Shown here piece by piece: positions 32,440 to 44,335 of a stretch of 64,000 bases of DNA; the stretch's first letter is position 1, and the number at the start of each line of letters is the position of its first letter. A program made the translations under genes and the position numbers. The notes beneath the pieces are model-generated. The model did not search any database. It worked only from the letters and a program-made list of their open reading frames with translations, and was not told where the DNA came from. The DNA is from Berghia stephanieae (Eukaryota; Mollusca; Gastropoda; Nudibranchia; Aeolidiidae), in the NCBI GenBank assembly GCA_034508935.3, contig CM067453.1, forward strand, positions 3,924,036 to 3,988,035. The letters run 5' to 3'.

Positions 32440-32965
32440 ACTCGTTCTGGGTGGGGTTCCTGACCTCCCATAGTGGGTAGGAGGGTACATACTGTGTCTT
32501 CTATCCCCTTATATCTGTTTTCCAACATGCTTTCTGTCTTTGCCTTGGAATGAGATTACTTGTTTTGTCCTGGCCCTGGCCGGAGTCCTAGCTGGGAGGG
32601 AAACAGTCAAATGCATAGTTATTATTTTGGGAGATGATATTTTTTTCCTTGTAAATCATCTCTCTGTTATGTATTATTATATTTGTTATTTTGAATTTAT
32701 AATGTAAGCATTTGAGTGTATTCCTCCTTGTTGGATTTTGTGCTTATGTCCGGAAGAGACTTATAGGTGATCTCAAACTAAGTGCATTAGTGGTATGCTC
32801 TTGGAATCTACATCTGATCCCTATTTGTTTTCAGTTCCCCTATGTCTTAATTTATCTTGGGTGCTTTTATTGTAATTCTAGAACTTTTTACCATCCCATT
32901 TTCTTCCTTTTTACTGGCGCTGATATAACCTAAATGTGTTGCAAGCGCCGTAAAACCCTTAAAAA
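32440..32965 (-). mobile_element. Retroposon D, full copy
   Basis: The 5' end is TCTGGGTGGGGTTCCTGACC. The 3' end is GGCGCTGATATAACCTAAAT followed by GTTGCAAGCGCCGTAAAACC and an A-rich tail. About 525 bp and non-coding. Confidence 0.75.
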
Positions 32966-33375
32966 CTTACTTACTCGTTAGGTATTGCATCTTACCATCT
33001 TTCCTTTCTGAGAATCTTGTTTCTTGATGGAATTAACATATAGAAGCTATCTGTTTTCAAAGATATCACTAGACAAGAGCAAACATTCTTTCGCCACATC
33101 ATCTTCTATAAAAGATCTATCCTGATCCGAAAGTCGTGGGTTCTAACCTTCGTAGCGGCACTTTTTATAAAGATAGTTTAAGAAAAATGTAGAAAACCAC
33201 AGGAGCCATGGTCAAGGTATGCCCCCCCCCCTTGGAGTGTCAAATGTTAAGGACCGAAACATTTGTTAAGGAAAGGAAGGGGGGGGGGGGCTCTTCACTT
33301 TAGCTCTACCTGAGTTTTTTGTGACTGAAAGATGGATTTTAAAAATAAAAAATGCCCTTCCGCCGTGACATCGTA
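32966..33375. other. Unassigned sequence with C and G tracts
   Basis: No gene recognised. Short C (33223-33232) and G (33281-33290) tracts. Confidence 0.35.
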
Positions 33376-33378
33376 AGA

Positions 33379-33600
33379 TATCGTCGCCCAGGCATTCCAC
33401 GAAGAAATAAAATAGATAATTCACCAAACAAGATGTCTGTTGTCAACAGGAATCGCCCATGTTGTCCAAGTGAGCAAATTGGGGGTTAATACTCTTGCTC
33501 CAGGGAAAAAATACGAAAGTGCCTGAAGTGGGGTTCGAACCCGGGACCTTCCGGCTCACAGTGCAGTGCCTTAACCACTCGGCTACTTCGCCCCGTTACA
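33379..33600 (-). mobile_element. tRNA-derived SINE
   Basis: On the minus strand the head at 33523-33598 has GTAGCCGAGTGGTTAAGGCA (A box) and GGGTTCGAACCCC (B box with paired T stem). The anticodon region reads CACTGTGAGCC. The body to about 33380 is not shared with SINE A, B or C. Confidence 0.65.
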
Positions 33601-34091
33601 CCATGTAAAAAATTAAGAGGATTCGTCTTTCTTTTCTTTTTTTTTTTAAATAGCCTTTACTTTTACGGCGTTTACGACATAATTTTGTGTCAATTCATTG
33701 GCAGTTAAAAGTTTGTTTTGTTTGTTTTTAAGGGTTTTACGGCGCTTGCACATTTAGGTCATTTCAGCGCCAGTAAAAAGGAAGAAAATGGGATAGTAAA
33801 AAAAAAAAAAGAATGGTAATAATTCTAGGGAACAAGTGTAGATTCCAAGAGCCAAGAGCACACAATCTTTGTGCATAGTTCAAGATCACCTGAAAGTCTC
33901 ATCCAGACACTAGCACAAGATCCCAGTAAGAGGAACACACTCAAATGCTTACGTTATAGGCCTACATTCAAAACAACAAATATAACATACATAACAGAGA
34001 GATGATTTACAAGGGAAAAAAACTAAACATCATCTCCGAAAACTTTAAATACACATTTGAATCGTTTTCCTCCGAGCCAAGGACAACGATA

Positions 34092-34390
34092 AGGCTATGT
34101 GGTCTTGTGGTATGTCAATCGCTTTCGGTTCGGAAGGTCCTGGGTTCGAGCCTCGGGCTCGGCGCATAGTTGAGTCTCTGGAAAAGGCTCTTTACTCACA
34201 TTCTCTCACCGTACTCAGGTGTAAAATGAGTACCTGGCCGTTAACAGCGTTGTCTTTGTCCGAAAAATTGTAATACCGCCTAACAGGCGTCATGTCCCGT
34301 CCTACATGTTAAATGTTGCTGTTGACCAGGGACCCCTTGTAAAGCGCTTTGAGCACATTTAGTGGATATTGCGCTATATAAAGCTCAATT
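34092..34390 (+). mobile_element. SINE A, full copy, inside D
   Basis: The head GGCTATGTGGTCTTGTGGTA lies at the left and the GCGCTATATAAAGCTC tail at the right. The body is complete. Confidence 0.85.
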
Positions 34391-34397
34391 ATTAAAA

Positions 34398-35502
<1,105 letters not shown>

Positions 35503-35620
35503 AAAACCAAGTAATCTCATTCCAAGAGAAAGACAGAAAGAAGACATTAATTAGAGGGACAGGAGACATAGCAGGCGACCTACCTCTGTCCACTATGGGA
35601 GGTCAGGAACCCCACCCAGA

Positions 35621-36240
35621 CAGTAAAGAGCTCTTAATCTTACAAGCATCCAGGAGAAAGATGACAGATTAGGCTAGTTCAAACAGAGAATAAGTAGAAG
35701 TGGATTCAGCAATGTTCGAGTTTGAGACCGCGTCAAAAGTCCAACCAAGATGCTCCTAAAGCCGTGGACTGCTACGCGTATTTCTGGCAACCAAAGGGCA
35801 AAGGGCAAACCCTCGACTTGTCTCCTTCCAGACAGTTCCTTGAAAAGATGTGCTGCTCTTTGGTGCAAGGTTGCCAATTTCCCGTATATTTATGGAAAAT
35901 TCAGTATGTTATAAATCCTCAGTATATTTTCCAATCACCTGTTAAACAAGAAAAAAAAACTGTTTTTTTTTTAAAGTGGAGTTCAGCACTAAGAAAGGGG
36001 ATGGTCTATGTTTTTGTGTAAAAGTTTAGTACACTTTTGCCTCCTTAATTGGCACCTCTATTGATGAGATACGAGCGGTCAGCACTTGTACAGGTCAGAA
36101 AAGGGGAAGGGAGACTATACTATAAAACTAACGAGAAGTCCTTATTAGGGTGAAGAGGGCTAATTCATTTATCCTTAACCGTAAAATATCATAAGTTCCT
36201 CTCATCTGTTTTCAAATCAACAAATAAGCAAACAAGGTAT
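35621..36240. other. Unassigned sequence
   Basis: Frames on both strands near 35674-36021 have no recognised domain. Nothing else is supported. Confidence 0.3.
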
Positions 36241-36271
36241 TGACGTAAAACAAACATTTATTAAATCATAA

Positions 36272-37312
36272 TCACTTCATACTTCCCTTTATTCCGAACA
36301 TCTGCTGAAACGTTTCCCGATAATTCGAACTGTTTTTGAAATAAATCAACGTATTCATTCCAGAGTTCAGTGATTGGGTGAAAAATGAAAATATTCCACA
36401 GACAATTAATAGATGAGCTTTGGAGCCGTGGAGTCTAAAGCTTGGGTCCAGAGTCTTCGCAATCCACACAGCGACAGACGGTAAATAACAGACGATGAAA
36501 AGAAAAGAAATGATCATGACCATCTTGGCAATCTTTGTCTCTTTCGAGGACGAAGTCTGATCACTTTTATCCATTTCTTCTTTCGATTTAGTACTGCTCG
36601 TTACACTTTGACGCCATTTGAGGTTTTTCTTGAGAGTTATAGCGAGTAGCACAGTGCAAAAAATGATAAGCGTGTACAGAATGACGTAGAAAATGGCGGC
36701 GTCTGCAGGAGTATACCACGAGTTGATGACGTCATAATCTGAGGCCAAAACGAGGCCAAACATGGTCTTGTTGAGATAAGGATTAAACCGCCAACCGAAG
36801 CGATGCAAGTAGTAAGAAGGAACCATCCATAGTCCGACTAAGACAAATGCAAGAAAAACGCTGATCCTCACTCTAGTCCGTGTAAAGAGTGTTTTCACCT
36901 TTAAGGGCAGAACAACGCACAGACATCTTTCGATCGTGATAAAAGCTGTCAACACTATGGTTATCCTTGCAAAAAACACAAGAGGAATCATAAATATTAA
37001 ATAGTTCACCTCGATCACGTTGATATCTAATTTTTGCGAGACTTCTCTCCCGACCAACGGGATTTCAAAAATGGCGGATAGAAGAGTTAATAAACAAACC
37101 ATGAAATCGGAGACGGCTATTCCCAGCAAGCTTATGTTGATGGATTCGTTATTACCAAGATTTAAGAAGACTGCAATGTTGACGCAATTTGTGGCCGCCC
37201 CTAATAGTGACGTCACAAGGTTAATGATGGAAAGAACTGTATGGAGTTCCTCTGTCAGAACAAATTCTTGCTGTCCCTGAGAATTTGTGATTGATTGCAG
37301 TGTTGAATTCAT
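36272..37312 (-). CDS. Rhodopsin-like GPCR, chemosensory-receptor-like
   Basis: An intact, intronless 346-residue frame from ATG at 37312 to a stop at 36272. Seven hydrophobic segments are clear: TM1 24-50, TM2 57-82, TM3 102-128, TM4 147-168, TM5 203-227, TM6 260-285, TM7 299-325. Class A landmarks are Asn43 (1.50), Asp69 (2.50) and Ile127-Glu-Arg-Cys130 in place of DRY. Trp162 (4.50), Cys275-Tyr-Leu-Pro278 for CWxP, and Asn320-Thr-Leu-Ile-Tyr324 for NPxxY complete the set. The substitution of Pro by Thr in the last motif and the single exon match the large gastropod chemosensory-receptor group (family knowledge). Peptide-receptor relatives are the alternative. Two N-glycosylation sites are possible (Asn2, Asn55). 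A TTAA-flanked MITE lies about 100 bp upstream and could affect transcription. Ligand unknown. Confidence 0.85.
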   Translation of the reverse strand: MNSTLQSITNSQGQQEFVLTEELHTVLSIINLVTSLLGAATNCVNIAVFLNLGNNESINISLLGIAVSDFMVCLLTLLSAIFEIPLVGREVSQKLDINVIEVNYLIFMIPLVFFARITIVLTAFITIERCLCVVLPLKVKTLFTRTRVRISVFLAFVLVGLWMVPSYYLHRFGWRFNPYLNKTMFGLVLASDYDVINSWYTPADAAIFYVILYTLIIFCTVLLAITLKKNLKWRQSVTSSTKSKEEMDKSDQTSSSKETKIAKMVMIISFLFIVCYLPSVAVWIAKTLDPSFRLHGSKAHLLIVCGIFSFFTQSLNSGMNTLIYFKNSSNYRETFQQMFGIKGSMK

Positions 37313-37418
37313 GTTTGTTTGTTATGGAGAAGCAAATTATGTGGTGTGTTGGTTAAACATATGTTAGTGTTTCAGAGAATTAATCTCACATCTGTAAGAA
37401 GTTGAAATAGAGGAAGGG

Positions 37419-37716
37419 TCAACTCTCTCCATACCAGCCATTTTCAGAACTATTCCCAAAACTTCACACCCACCCAACACAAAAATTATTTTTCTTACTC
37501 AAACAACGAAAAAGCAACGAAAACATTTTATACATAATATTGTTCAGCTAAAAAAATAAAAAATAAAGCTCTACAACGCATTGTTTAGTTTTTATTAGTG
37601 TAACGAAACAGTTTCTTCATTTTTTTTGATGGACAAAAAGAACTGAATGAGTAAAATGTTCGTTGTATCGTAACAGAATGTGACAATTTTCCTATGGTTG
37701 GTAAGGAGAGGGTTAA
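37419..37716 (+). mobile_element. MITE G, copy 1, upstream of GPCR
   Basis: Inverted ends are AACTCTCTCCATACCAGCCA and, complemented, AACCCTCTCCTTACCAACCA. The right side keeps TTAA and the left has TCAA, a degraded TTAA. A TTAA duplication with CCCT ends suggests a piggyBac-type element. An inverted relative lies at 60017. Confidence 0.65.
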
Positions 37717-38010
37717 GGAAACAAAGGTGAGTGCATTATTAATTTACTAATTATATTTGATTGGGCTTCTTCTGAGTGATTGACTTTGCTGCCTGCACTG
37801 ACGTTTCCTTCATATTCTAGTTATGTATGTATCATGAGGGGGGCTGAATTTAATTATGGTAGAATCAGATGTAGAATGGTTGCATTCATTGTATTGTATC
37901 GTCGTGTAGTGTTGGACAAGCCTGTAGGAGAAGAAGAGGGTACAAGAATGATATTAAACCGTAAAAGAATGCTATGGCATTGTGTGCATGTTTTTTCCCT
38001 GTAATAATTA
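37717..38010. other. Unassigned sequence
   Basis: A 74-residue frame at 37780-38004 has no supporting feature. Confidence 0.3.
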
Positions 38011-38012
38011 TA

Positions 38013-38243
38013 GGGAATGAGATTAGCGGAAGAGTAGCGTCCCTTGATTGGACGTCACCCATAGTCTGTGACGTCACCGGCGGAAAAGTTATTAGAGAGA
38101 GAACGTCATGTTTGTTGTGCGCATGCGTCTCTCGTCCTCGCTTCCGGTGAAAGCGGCTTGAGACACTTCAAAACCAAATTGACGTTCTCTCTGTAAGGTG
38201 ACGTCCAATCAAGGGACGCTACTCTTCCGCTAATCTCATTCCC
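38013..38243 (+). mobile_element. MITE with perfect 46-bp TIR
   Basis: The two ends are exact complements over 46 bases beginning GGGAATGAGATTAGCGGAAG and ending GACGTCAC, flanked by TA on both sides. A second inner inverted block GAGAGAACGTCA/TGACGTTCTCTC is present. Perfect arms imply a recent insertion. Confidence 0.85.
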
Positions 38244-38281
38244 TAACTATTAGTGCACGAAATCTTAACCATTATCTCTCA

Positions 38282-38469
38282 TATAGATAGTATGAAGTTG
38301 ACGTCACACCGGCCTTTGTTATTGTTTTTTTTTTGCCATTTGAGTAATTCTCACTAAACTGTATTAACCACACTATAAACGTTTAAAGTTACATAGTTTT
38401 GTGTATTTGTCCGTTATACTTCCGGATGGCAATGTTGTGAGCTTCTTTGCCAAGCGCACACTATCTATA
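38282..38469 (+). mobile_element. MITE M1, copy 8
   Basis: A full copy from TATAGATAGTATGAAGTTGA to GCGCACACTATCTATA, 40 bp after the previous MITE. Confidence 0.8.
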
Positions 38470-38499
38470 TTGGTGAAGCATTCCTCCTATTTAATAATT

Positions 38500-38638
<139 letters not shown>

Positions 38639-38888
38639 AGAACATTCCTCATTCACAAGTGTTTTTGTAATAGTTGAGTTTTCCCAACGGGAAGGGAGGT
38701 ACAACAACGTCACTCTTTTGATACAGTGACTTTGGTGTGCGTCCCTAGCTGTATGGAAATTGGTCGGGCCAATAGATGTAAAACATTGGGTGTTGCACGG
38801 TCTTATTCTTATAATATTTTGTTAGGTATGACGGCCATAATCATAATCATATATAAACCAACTCCCTTTATTTATTATTAACTCCCAT

Positions 38889-39021
38889 TAACCCTCTTCC
38901 GCACTAGGACAGGACTGTCCTGGGACAGTCCTGTCCCAAATCTGTAACATATAGAATTTAGAGAAATCTTCCGCACCTATTGGGACGGGACAAAACAGTC
39001 CCGTTGTGTCCCAAGCCGTTG
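38889..39021 (-). repeat. Copy of the palindrome loop sequence (S)
   Basis: About 133 bp are the inverted counterpart of 41646-41777, the loop of the giant palindrome. It contains CCGCACTAGGACAGGACTGT, CCTATTGGGACGGGACAAAA and CCCAAGCCGTTG. It lies immediately outside the palindrome's left end. Confidence 0.7.
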
Positions 39022-39299
39022 TTAGACTCCTTCCGCACTAGGACAAAACTGTCCCAGGACAAATTTGTCCTGTCCCACTGGTGAAAACTTCTATTCAAAA
39101 GGGGTTCCGCACTAGGACAGGACTGTCCCGGGACACACCTGCGCGAATGCATTATTTTTTAAAAATTTTTTACAAGATTCAAAAGTTTATTTGTAGGCAA
39201 TTGTCAATATAACTCATACAAGAATATAATATTTTCATCAACAAATCAAGTAAATAAAATCAATAATAAAGCAAGGCAAACAATGATAGTAATAATGAT

Positions 39300-39303
39300 A
39301 ATA

Positions 39304-39366
<63 letters not shown>

Positions 39367-39425
39367 TATAATAATATTAAAAATAATAATAATAATAATG
39401 ATAATTATAATGGTGATAATAATAA
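39300..39425. repeat. AAT microsatellite (left arm)
   Basis: The counterpart of the longer ATT array at 44160-44335 in the right arm. Confidence 0.85.
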
Positions 39426-39644
39426 TGTATAATCTTCTAATTAATGGATTAGTTATTTAATAGTTTGAATTATAGATTAATAATTTAAAAAATAAGTCCT
39501 TTGTACAACTCTAATAATTCACATTTTATGAATCAACATAAGATACGACATGACGATAATGATTTTTTACACTGTACAATGGGATTTGTTTACATAAGAT
39601 TTTTATAATCATGAAATATTCTTATAGCAAGAGTAATATTATTG

Positions 39645-39667
39645 CTGCTGCTACTACTACTACAACA

Positions 39668-39758
<91 letters not shown>

Positions 39759-39760
39759 GT
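39645..39760. repeat. TAC microsatellite (left arm)
   Basis: The counterpart of the expanded, interrupted GTA/GTT array at 43590-43915. Confidence 0.85.
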
Positions 39761-40030
39761 AATGGATGAAATAGAGGTTGCATATTTCTGTGCTTTACTA
39801 CGTGGAAAAAAAAAAAGACAAATTGAAAGAGAAAACAATATTGGGTGCATCCTTTAATGACCCAAAGATTGCTCAAGGGTCAATTCCGTAGACTCTATGG
39901 TGATCTCCGATCTTATCTTAAAATGACTTTCTTGGAATCACCTCATTTTACCCAGGTGCAAATGAGTACCAGTTCGCTGATGAAAGTAATCTTTGACGGA
40001 CTAGCATCATTCAAGAGGATAATAGAAAGT

Positions 40031-40295
40031 CAGCATGGCTCGGTGGTACGGTCTTTGCTTCGTACCCGAAAGGCATCAGTTCGATCACCCGCTGATGCGC
40101 TGTGTTGCCTTGAGTAAGTCACCTCGCCTAGCTCAATTTGCGGTGCTGCACTGCGGCTAACGCCTGGTTATACCTCGCCCTAGCTCAATTTGCGGCGCTG
40201 CATTGCGGCTGACGCCTGGGTTATTCCAGTCTTCCCTTGGAATAGACCCTCTAGAAAAATTTCCTCTATGGGATGAAAAAGGGAATTTTATTTTT
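40031..40295 (+). mobile_element. SINE C in left arm
   Basis: The head GCTCGGTGGTACGGTCTTTG with B box AGTTCGATCAC is followed by a duplicated CCTCGCC(T)AGCTCAATTTGC body block and the tail AGAAAAATTTCCTCTATGGG. Confidence 0.75.
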
Positions 40296-40365
40296 TTTAA
40301 TTTTAAACTGTTATCTGTCTGCTCAACGCTACAGAAACATGGATAAGTTCCGGATTTATAAGCTA

Positions 40366-40700
40366 AGGAGGCAAGATGGCCCATGGTTAGTGCGTTGTAC
40401 TCTGGACTCAGAGGTTCTGTGTTCGATTCCGACCGAAGCCAATTTGTACTTTCTAGAGCAAGAAAATTTACTCCAATCACTCACTCCATTCAGGTGTAAA
40501 AGGGTACCTGTCAAGTTGGGATAGTAATCTGCGATAGACTAGCGTCCTGTTCAAAGGTTTTCAAACAAATACGTTAATTATCCGCTTCACGCTATTGAAA
40601 CCGGAATAACTCCTGCACCATTGGCTACAAGGCTTTAAAGGAGTTCATTTGTCTTACAATGAGTCCAAGTGGCTCAGAAGGACTTACTTTAAAATATTTT
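40366..40700 (+). mobile_element. tRNA-derived SINE in left arm
   Basis: The head GATGGCCCATGGTTAGTGCG (A box) and GTTCGATTCC (B box) at 40371-40436 precede a body with GCGATAGACTAGCGTCCTGT. The tail block CGCTATTGAAACCGGAATAA is shared with the element at 59284-59600 despite a different head. Confidence 0.65.
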
Positions 40701-40972
40701 CATTGAAAATTCCCGAAATAAATAACTATAAAAGATAATTGATCCCACAAGGTACCGAACAGATGTGCGACCGGTTTTAGACACGTTACTGCTGTGTCAC
40801 AAAGTGTGACACTTCTTAAATTATATTTATAAACATACGTTTTTAAATTGCCGAAAATGTTTATGTTGCTATTCCTTCTGTACGTGGTTTCATCACATAG
40901 AATTATTTTTTGAATTGTTCTTGCTTTTTTATATTCAGAATTGAAATAAATAAATAAATCATAACTGTGAAA

Positions 40973-41396
40973 TTGAATGTAAGCTTCAGTTTAATATACG
41001 AAAACAGATAAAATGGACGTTTCGGGTTTCCCCTTCATCAACAACACATGATGAATTAAAAACTACAGACGAATGAGATAATGTGGTAGTGGCGTTGATA
41101 AGATGCATAAACAAAAACATTGATGGGCAGGAAATTGTTTGCTACTTTCTGAGGAAGCGCGAATTAAAACAGAGCAATAGAAATTTATAAAAGGTGCGTA
41201 CTTAATTAATTTAAAAGAGGGGAGGCGGGAAGGAACTGTGTAATGCAGTATAGAAAGTGAACTAAAATAAAGTGTGGACTATTGTTGGAAAATAAATACA
41301 ATGGAATTGGAAATAAATACAAAATGTAAAGGATGTAGGTATTAATATATTAGTGGCATTAGCAGCAGCAGAAGCAACAGTAGTAGTAGTAGTAGC

Positions 41397-41461
<65 letters not shown>

Positions 41462-42381
41462 TAGTAGTAGTAGTAGTAGTAGTAGGGATGCAGAAAATAA
41501 AGACAGGCATTTCAATTTTGACACGACGCCGCCAAGTCTGGGACTTTTTGTCCTAGTGCGGAAGGCTGCTATATTTTTCTACTATCACAAACGATATGAA
41601 CACGGGACTGGACAGTCCTGTCCCGTTGATTTTGTAGCATTTCACAACGGCTTGGGACACAACGGGACTGTTTTGTCCCGTCCCAATAGGTGCGGAAGAT
41701 TTCTCTAAATTCTATATGTTACAGATTTGGGACAGGACTGTCCGAGGACAGTCCTGTCCTAGTGCGGAAGAGGTTTAAATGTCACAAAATCAACGGGACA
41801 GGACTGTCCCAGTCCCGTGTTCATATCCTTTGTGATAGTAGAAAATTATAGCAGACTTCCGCACTAGGACAAAAAAGTCCCAGACTTGGCGGCGCCGTGT
41901 CAAAATTGAAATGCCTGTCTTTATTTTCTGCATCCCTACTACTACTGCTACTACTACTACTACTAATACTACTTCTACTGTTGCTTCTGCTGCTGCTAAT
42001 GCCACAAATATATTAATACCTACATCCCTTACATTTTGTATTTATTTCCAATTCCATTGTATTTATTTTCCAACAATAGTCCACACTTTATTTTAGTTCA
42101 CTGCATTACACAGTTCCTACCCGCCTCCCCTCTTTTAACATAATTAAGTACGCACCTTTTATAAATTTCTATTGCTCTGTTTTAATTCGCGCTTCCTCAC
42201 AAAGTAGCATACAATTTCCTGCCCATCAATGTTTTTGTTTATGCATCTTAACAACGCCACTACCACATTATCTCATTTGTCTGTGGTTTTTAATTCATCA
42301 TGTGTTGTTGATGAAGGGGAAACCCGAAACGTCCATTTTATCTGTTTTCGTATATTAAACTGAAGCTTACATTCAATTTCA
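40973..42381. mobile_element. Element K around the palindrome axis
   Basis: GTAAGCTTCAGTTTAATATA at 40979 and its complement at 42350 mark the two outer ends of a K-like hairpin. The arms carry GGACGTTTCGGGTTTCCCC and its complement. The right arm at 42300-42345 reads TTGATGA, GGGGAAACCC, GAAACGTCC, a hammerhead-like order. Confidence 0.5.
41380..41485. repeat. GTA microsatellite (left arm)
   Basis: A long GTA array. The right-arm counterpart at 41935-41990 is much shorter. Confidence 0.85.
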
Positions 42382-42664
42382 CAGTTATGATTCATTTATT
42401 TATTTCAATTCTGAATATAAAAAAGCAAGAACAATTCAAAAAATAATTATATGTGATGAAACCGCGTACAGAAGGCATAGCAACATAAACATTTTCGGCA
42501 ATTTAAAAACGTATGTTTATAAATATAATTTAAGAAGTGTCACACTTTGTGACACAGCAGTAACGTGTCTAAAACCGGTCGCACATCTATTCGGTACCTT
42601 GTGGGATCAATTATCTTTATCGTTATTTATTTCGGGAATTTTCAATGAAAATATTTTTAAGTAA

Positions 42665-43000
42665 GTCCTTCTGAGCCACTTGGACTCACTGTAAGACAAA
42701 TTAACTCCTTTAGAGCCTTGTAGCCAATGGTGCAGGAGTTATTCCGGTTTCAATAGCGTGAAGCAGACAATTAACGTATTTGTTTGAAAACCTTTGAACA
42801 GGACGCTAGTCTATCGCAGATTACTATCCCAGCTTGACAGGTACCCTTTTACACCTGAATGGAGTGAGTGATTGGAGTAAATTTTCTTGCTCTAGAAAGT
42901 ACAAATTGGCTTCGGTCGGCATCGAACACAGAACCTCTGAGTCCAGAGTACAACGCGCTAACCATGGGCCATCTTGCCTCCTAAGCTGATAAATCCGGAA
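42665..43000 (-). mobile_element. tRNA-derived SINE in right arm
   Basis: The inverted counterpart of 40366-40700, with a few substitutions. Confidence 0.65.
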
Positions 43001-43047
43001 CTTATCCATGTTGCTGTAGCGTTGAGCAGACAGATAACAGTTTAAAA

Positions 43048-43322
43048 TTTTAAAAAAATAAAATTCCCTTTATTCATCCCATAGGGGAAATTTTTCTCGA
43101 GTGTCTTTCCCAAGGGAAGATTGGAATAACCCAGGCGTTAGCCGCAATGCAGCGCCGCAAATTGAGCTAGGGCGAGGTATAACCCAGGCGTTAGCCGCAG
43201 TGCAGCGCCGCAAATTGAGCTAGGCGAGGTGACTTACTCAAGGCAACATAGCGCATCAGCGGGTGATCGAACTGATGCCTTTCGGGTACGAAGCAAAGAC
43301 CGTACCACCGAGCCATGCTGAC
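43048..43322 (-). mobile_element. SINE C in right arm
   Basis: The inverted counterpart of 40031-40295. The internal block duplication is present here too, so it predates the palindrome. Confidence 0.75.
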
Positions 43323-43589
43323 TTTCTATTACCCTCTTGAATGATGCTAGTCCGTCAAAGATTACTTTCGTCAGCGAACTGGTACTCATTTGCACCTGGG
43401 TAAAATGAGGTGATTCCAAGAAAGTCATTTTAAGATAAGATCGGAGATCACCATAGAGTCTACGGAATTGACCCTTGAGCAATCTTTGGGTCATTAAAGG
43501 ATGCACCCAATATTGTTTTCTCTTTCAATTTGTCTTTTTTTTTCCCACGTAGTAAAGCACAGAAATATGCAACCTCTATTTCATCCATT

Positions 43590-43772
43590 ACTAGTAGTAG
43601 TAGTAGTAGTAGTTGTAGTAGTAGAAGTAGTGGTAGAAGAGGTGGTAGTTGTAGTGGTGGTAGTAGTAGTAGTTAGTAGTAGTAGTAGTAGTAGTAGTAG
43701 TGTAGTATAGTATTAGTTGTTGTTGTTGTTGTTGTTGTTGTAGATGTAGTAGTCGTAATAGTAGAAGTAGTG

Positions 43773-43809
<37 letters not shown>

Positions 43810-43831
43810 CAGTAGTAGTAGTAGTAGTAGC

Positions 43832-43868
<37 letters not shown>

Positions 43869-43920
43869 TAGTAGTAGTAGTAGTTGTTGTTGTTGTTGTT
43901 GTTGTAGTAGTAGCAGCAGC
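43590..43920. repeat. GTA/GTT microsatellite (right arm)
   Basis: A compound array, about three times longer than its left-arm counterpart. Confidence 0.85.
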
Positions 43921-44159
43921 AATAATATTACTCTTGCTATAAGAATATTTCATGATTATATAAAGCTTATGTAAACAAATCCCATTGTACTGTGTAAAAA
44001 ATCATTATCGTCATGTCGTATCTTATGTTGATTCATAAAATGTGAATTATTAGAGTTGTACCAAGGACTTATTTTTTAAATTATTAATTTATAATTCAAA
44101 CTATTAAATAACTAATCTATTAATTAGAAGATTTTACATTATTATTATCACCATTTTAA

Positions 44160-44335
<176 letters not shown>

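Noticed and set aside
33523-33598. Functional tRNA
   Set aside because: The B box and T stem are good, but the anticodon stem does not pair in any register tried. It is more likely a SINE head.
41262-41556. Poly-Thr, poly-Leu and poly-Val frames
   Set aside because: Microsatellite translations. The same applies to frames over arrays at 38500, 39640, 43590, 54150, 55790 and 57225.
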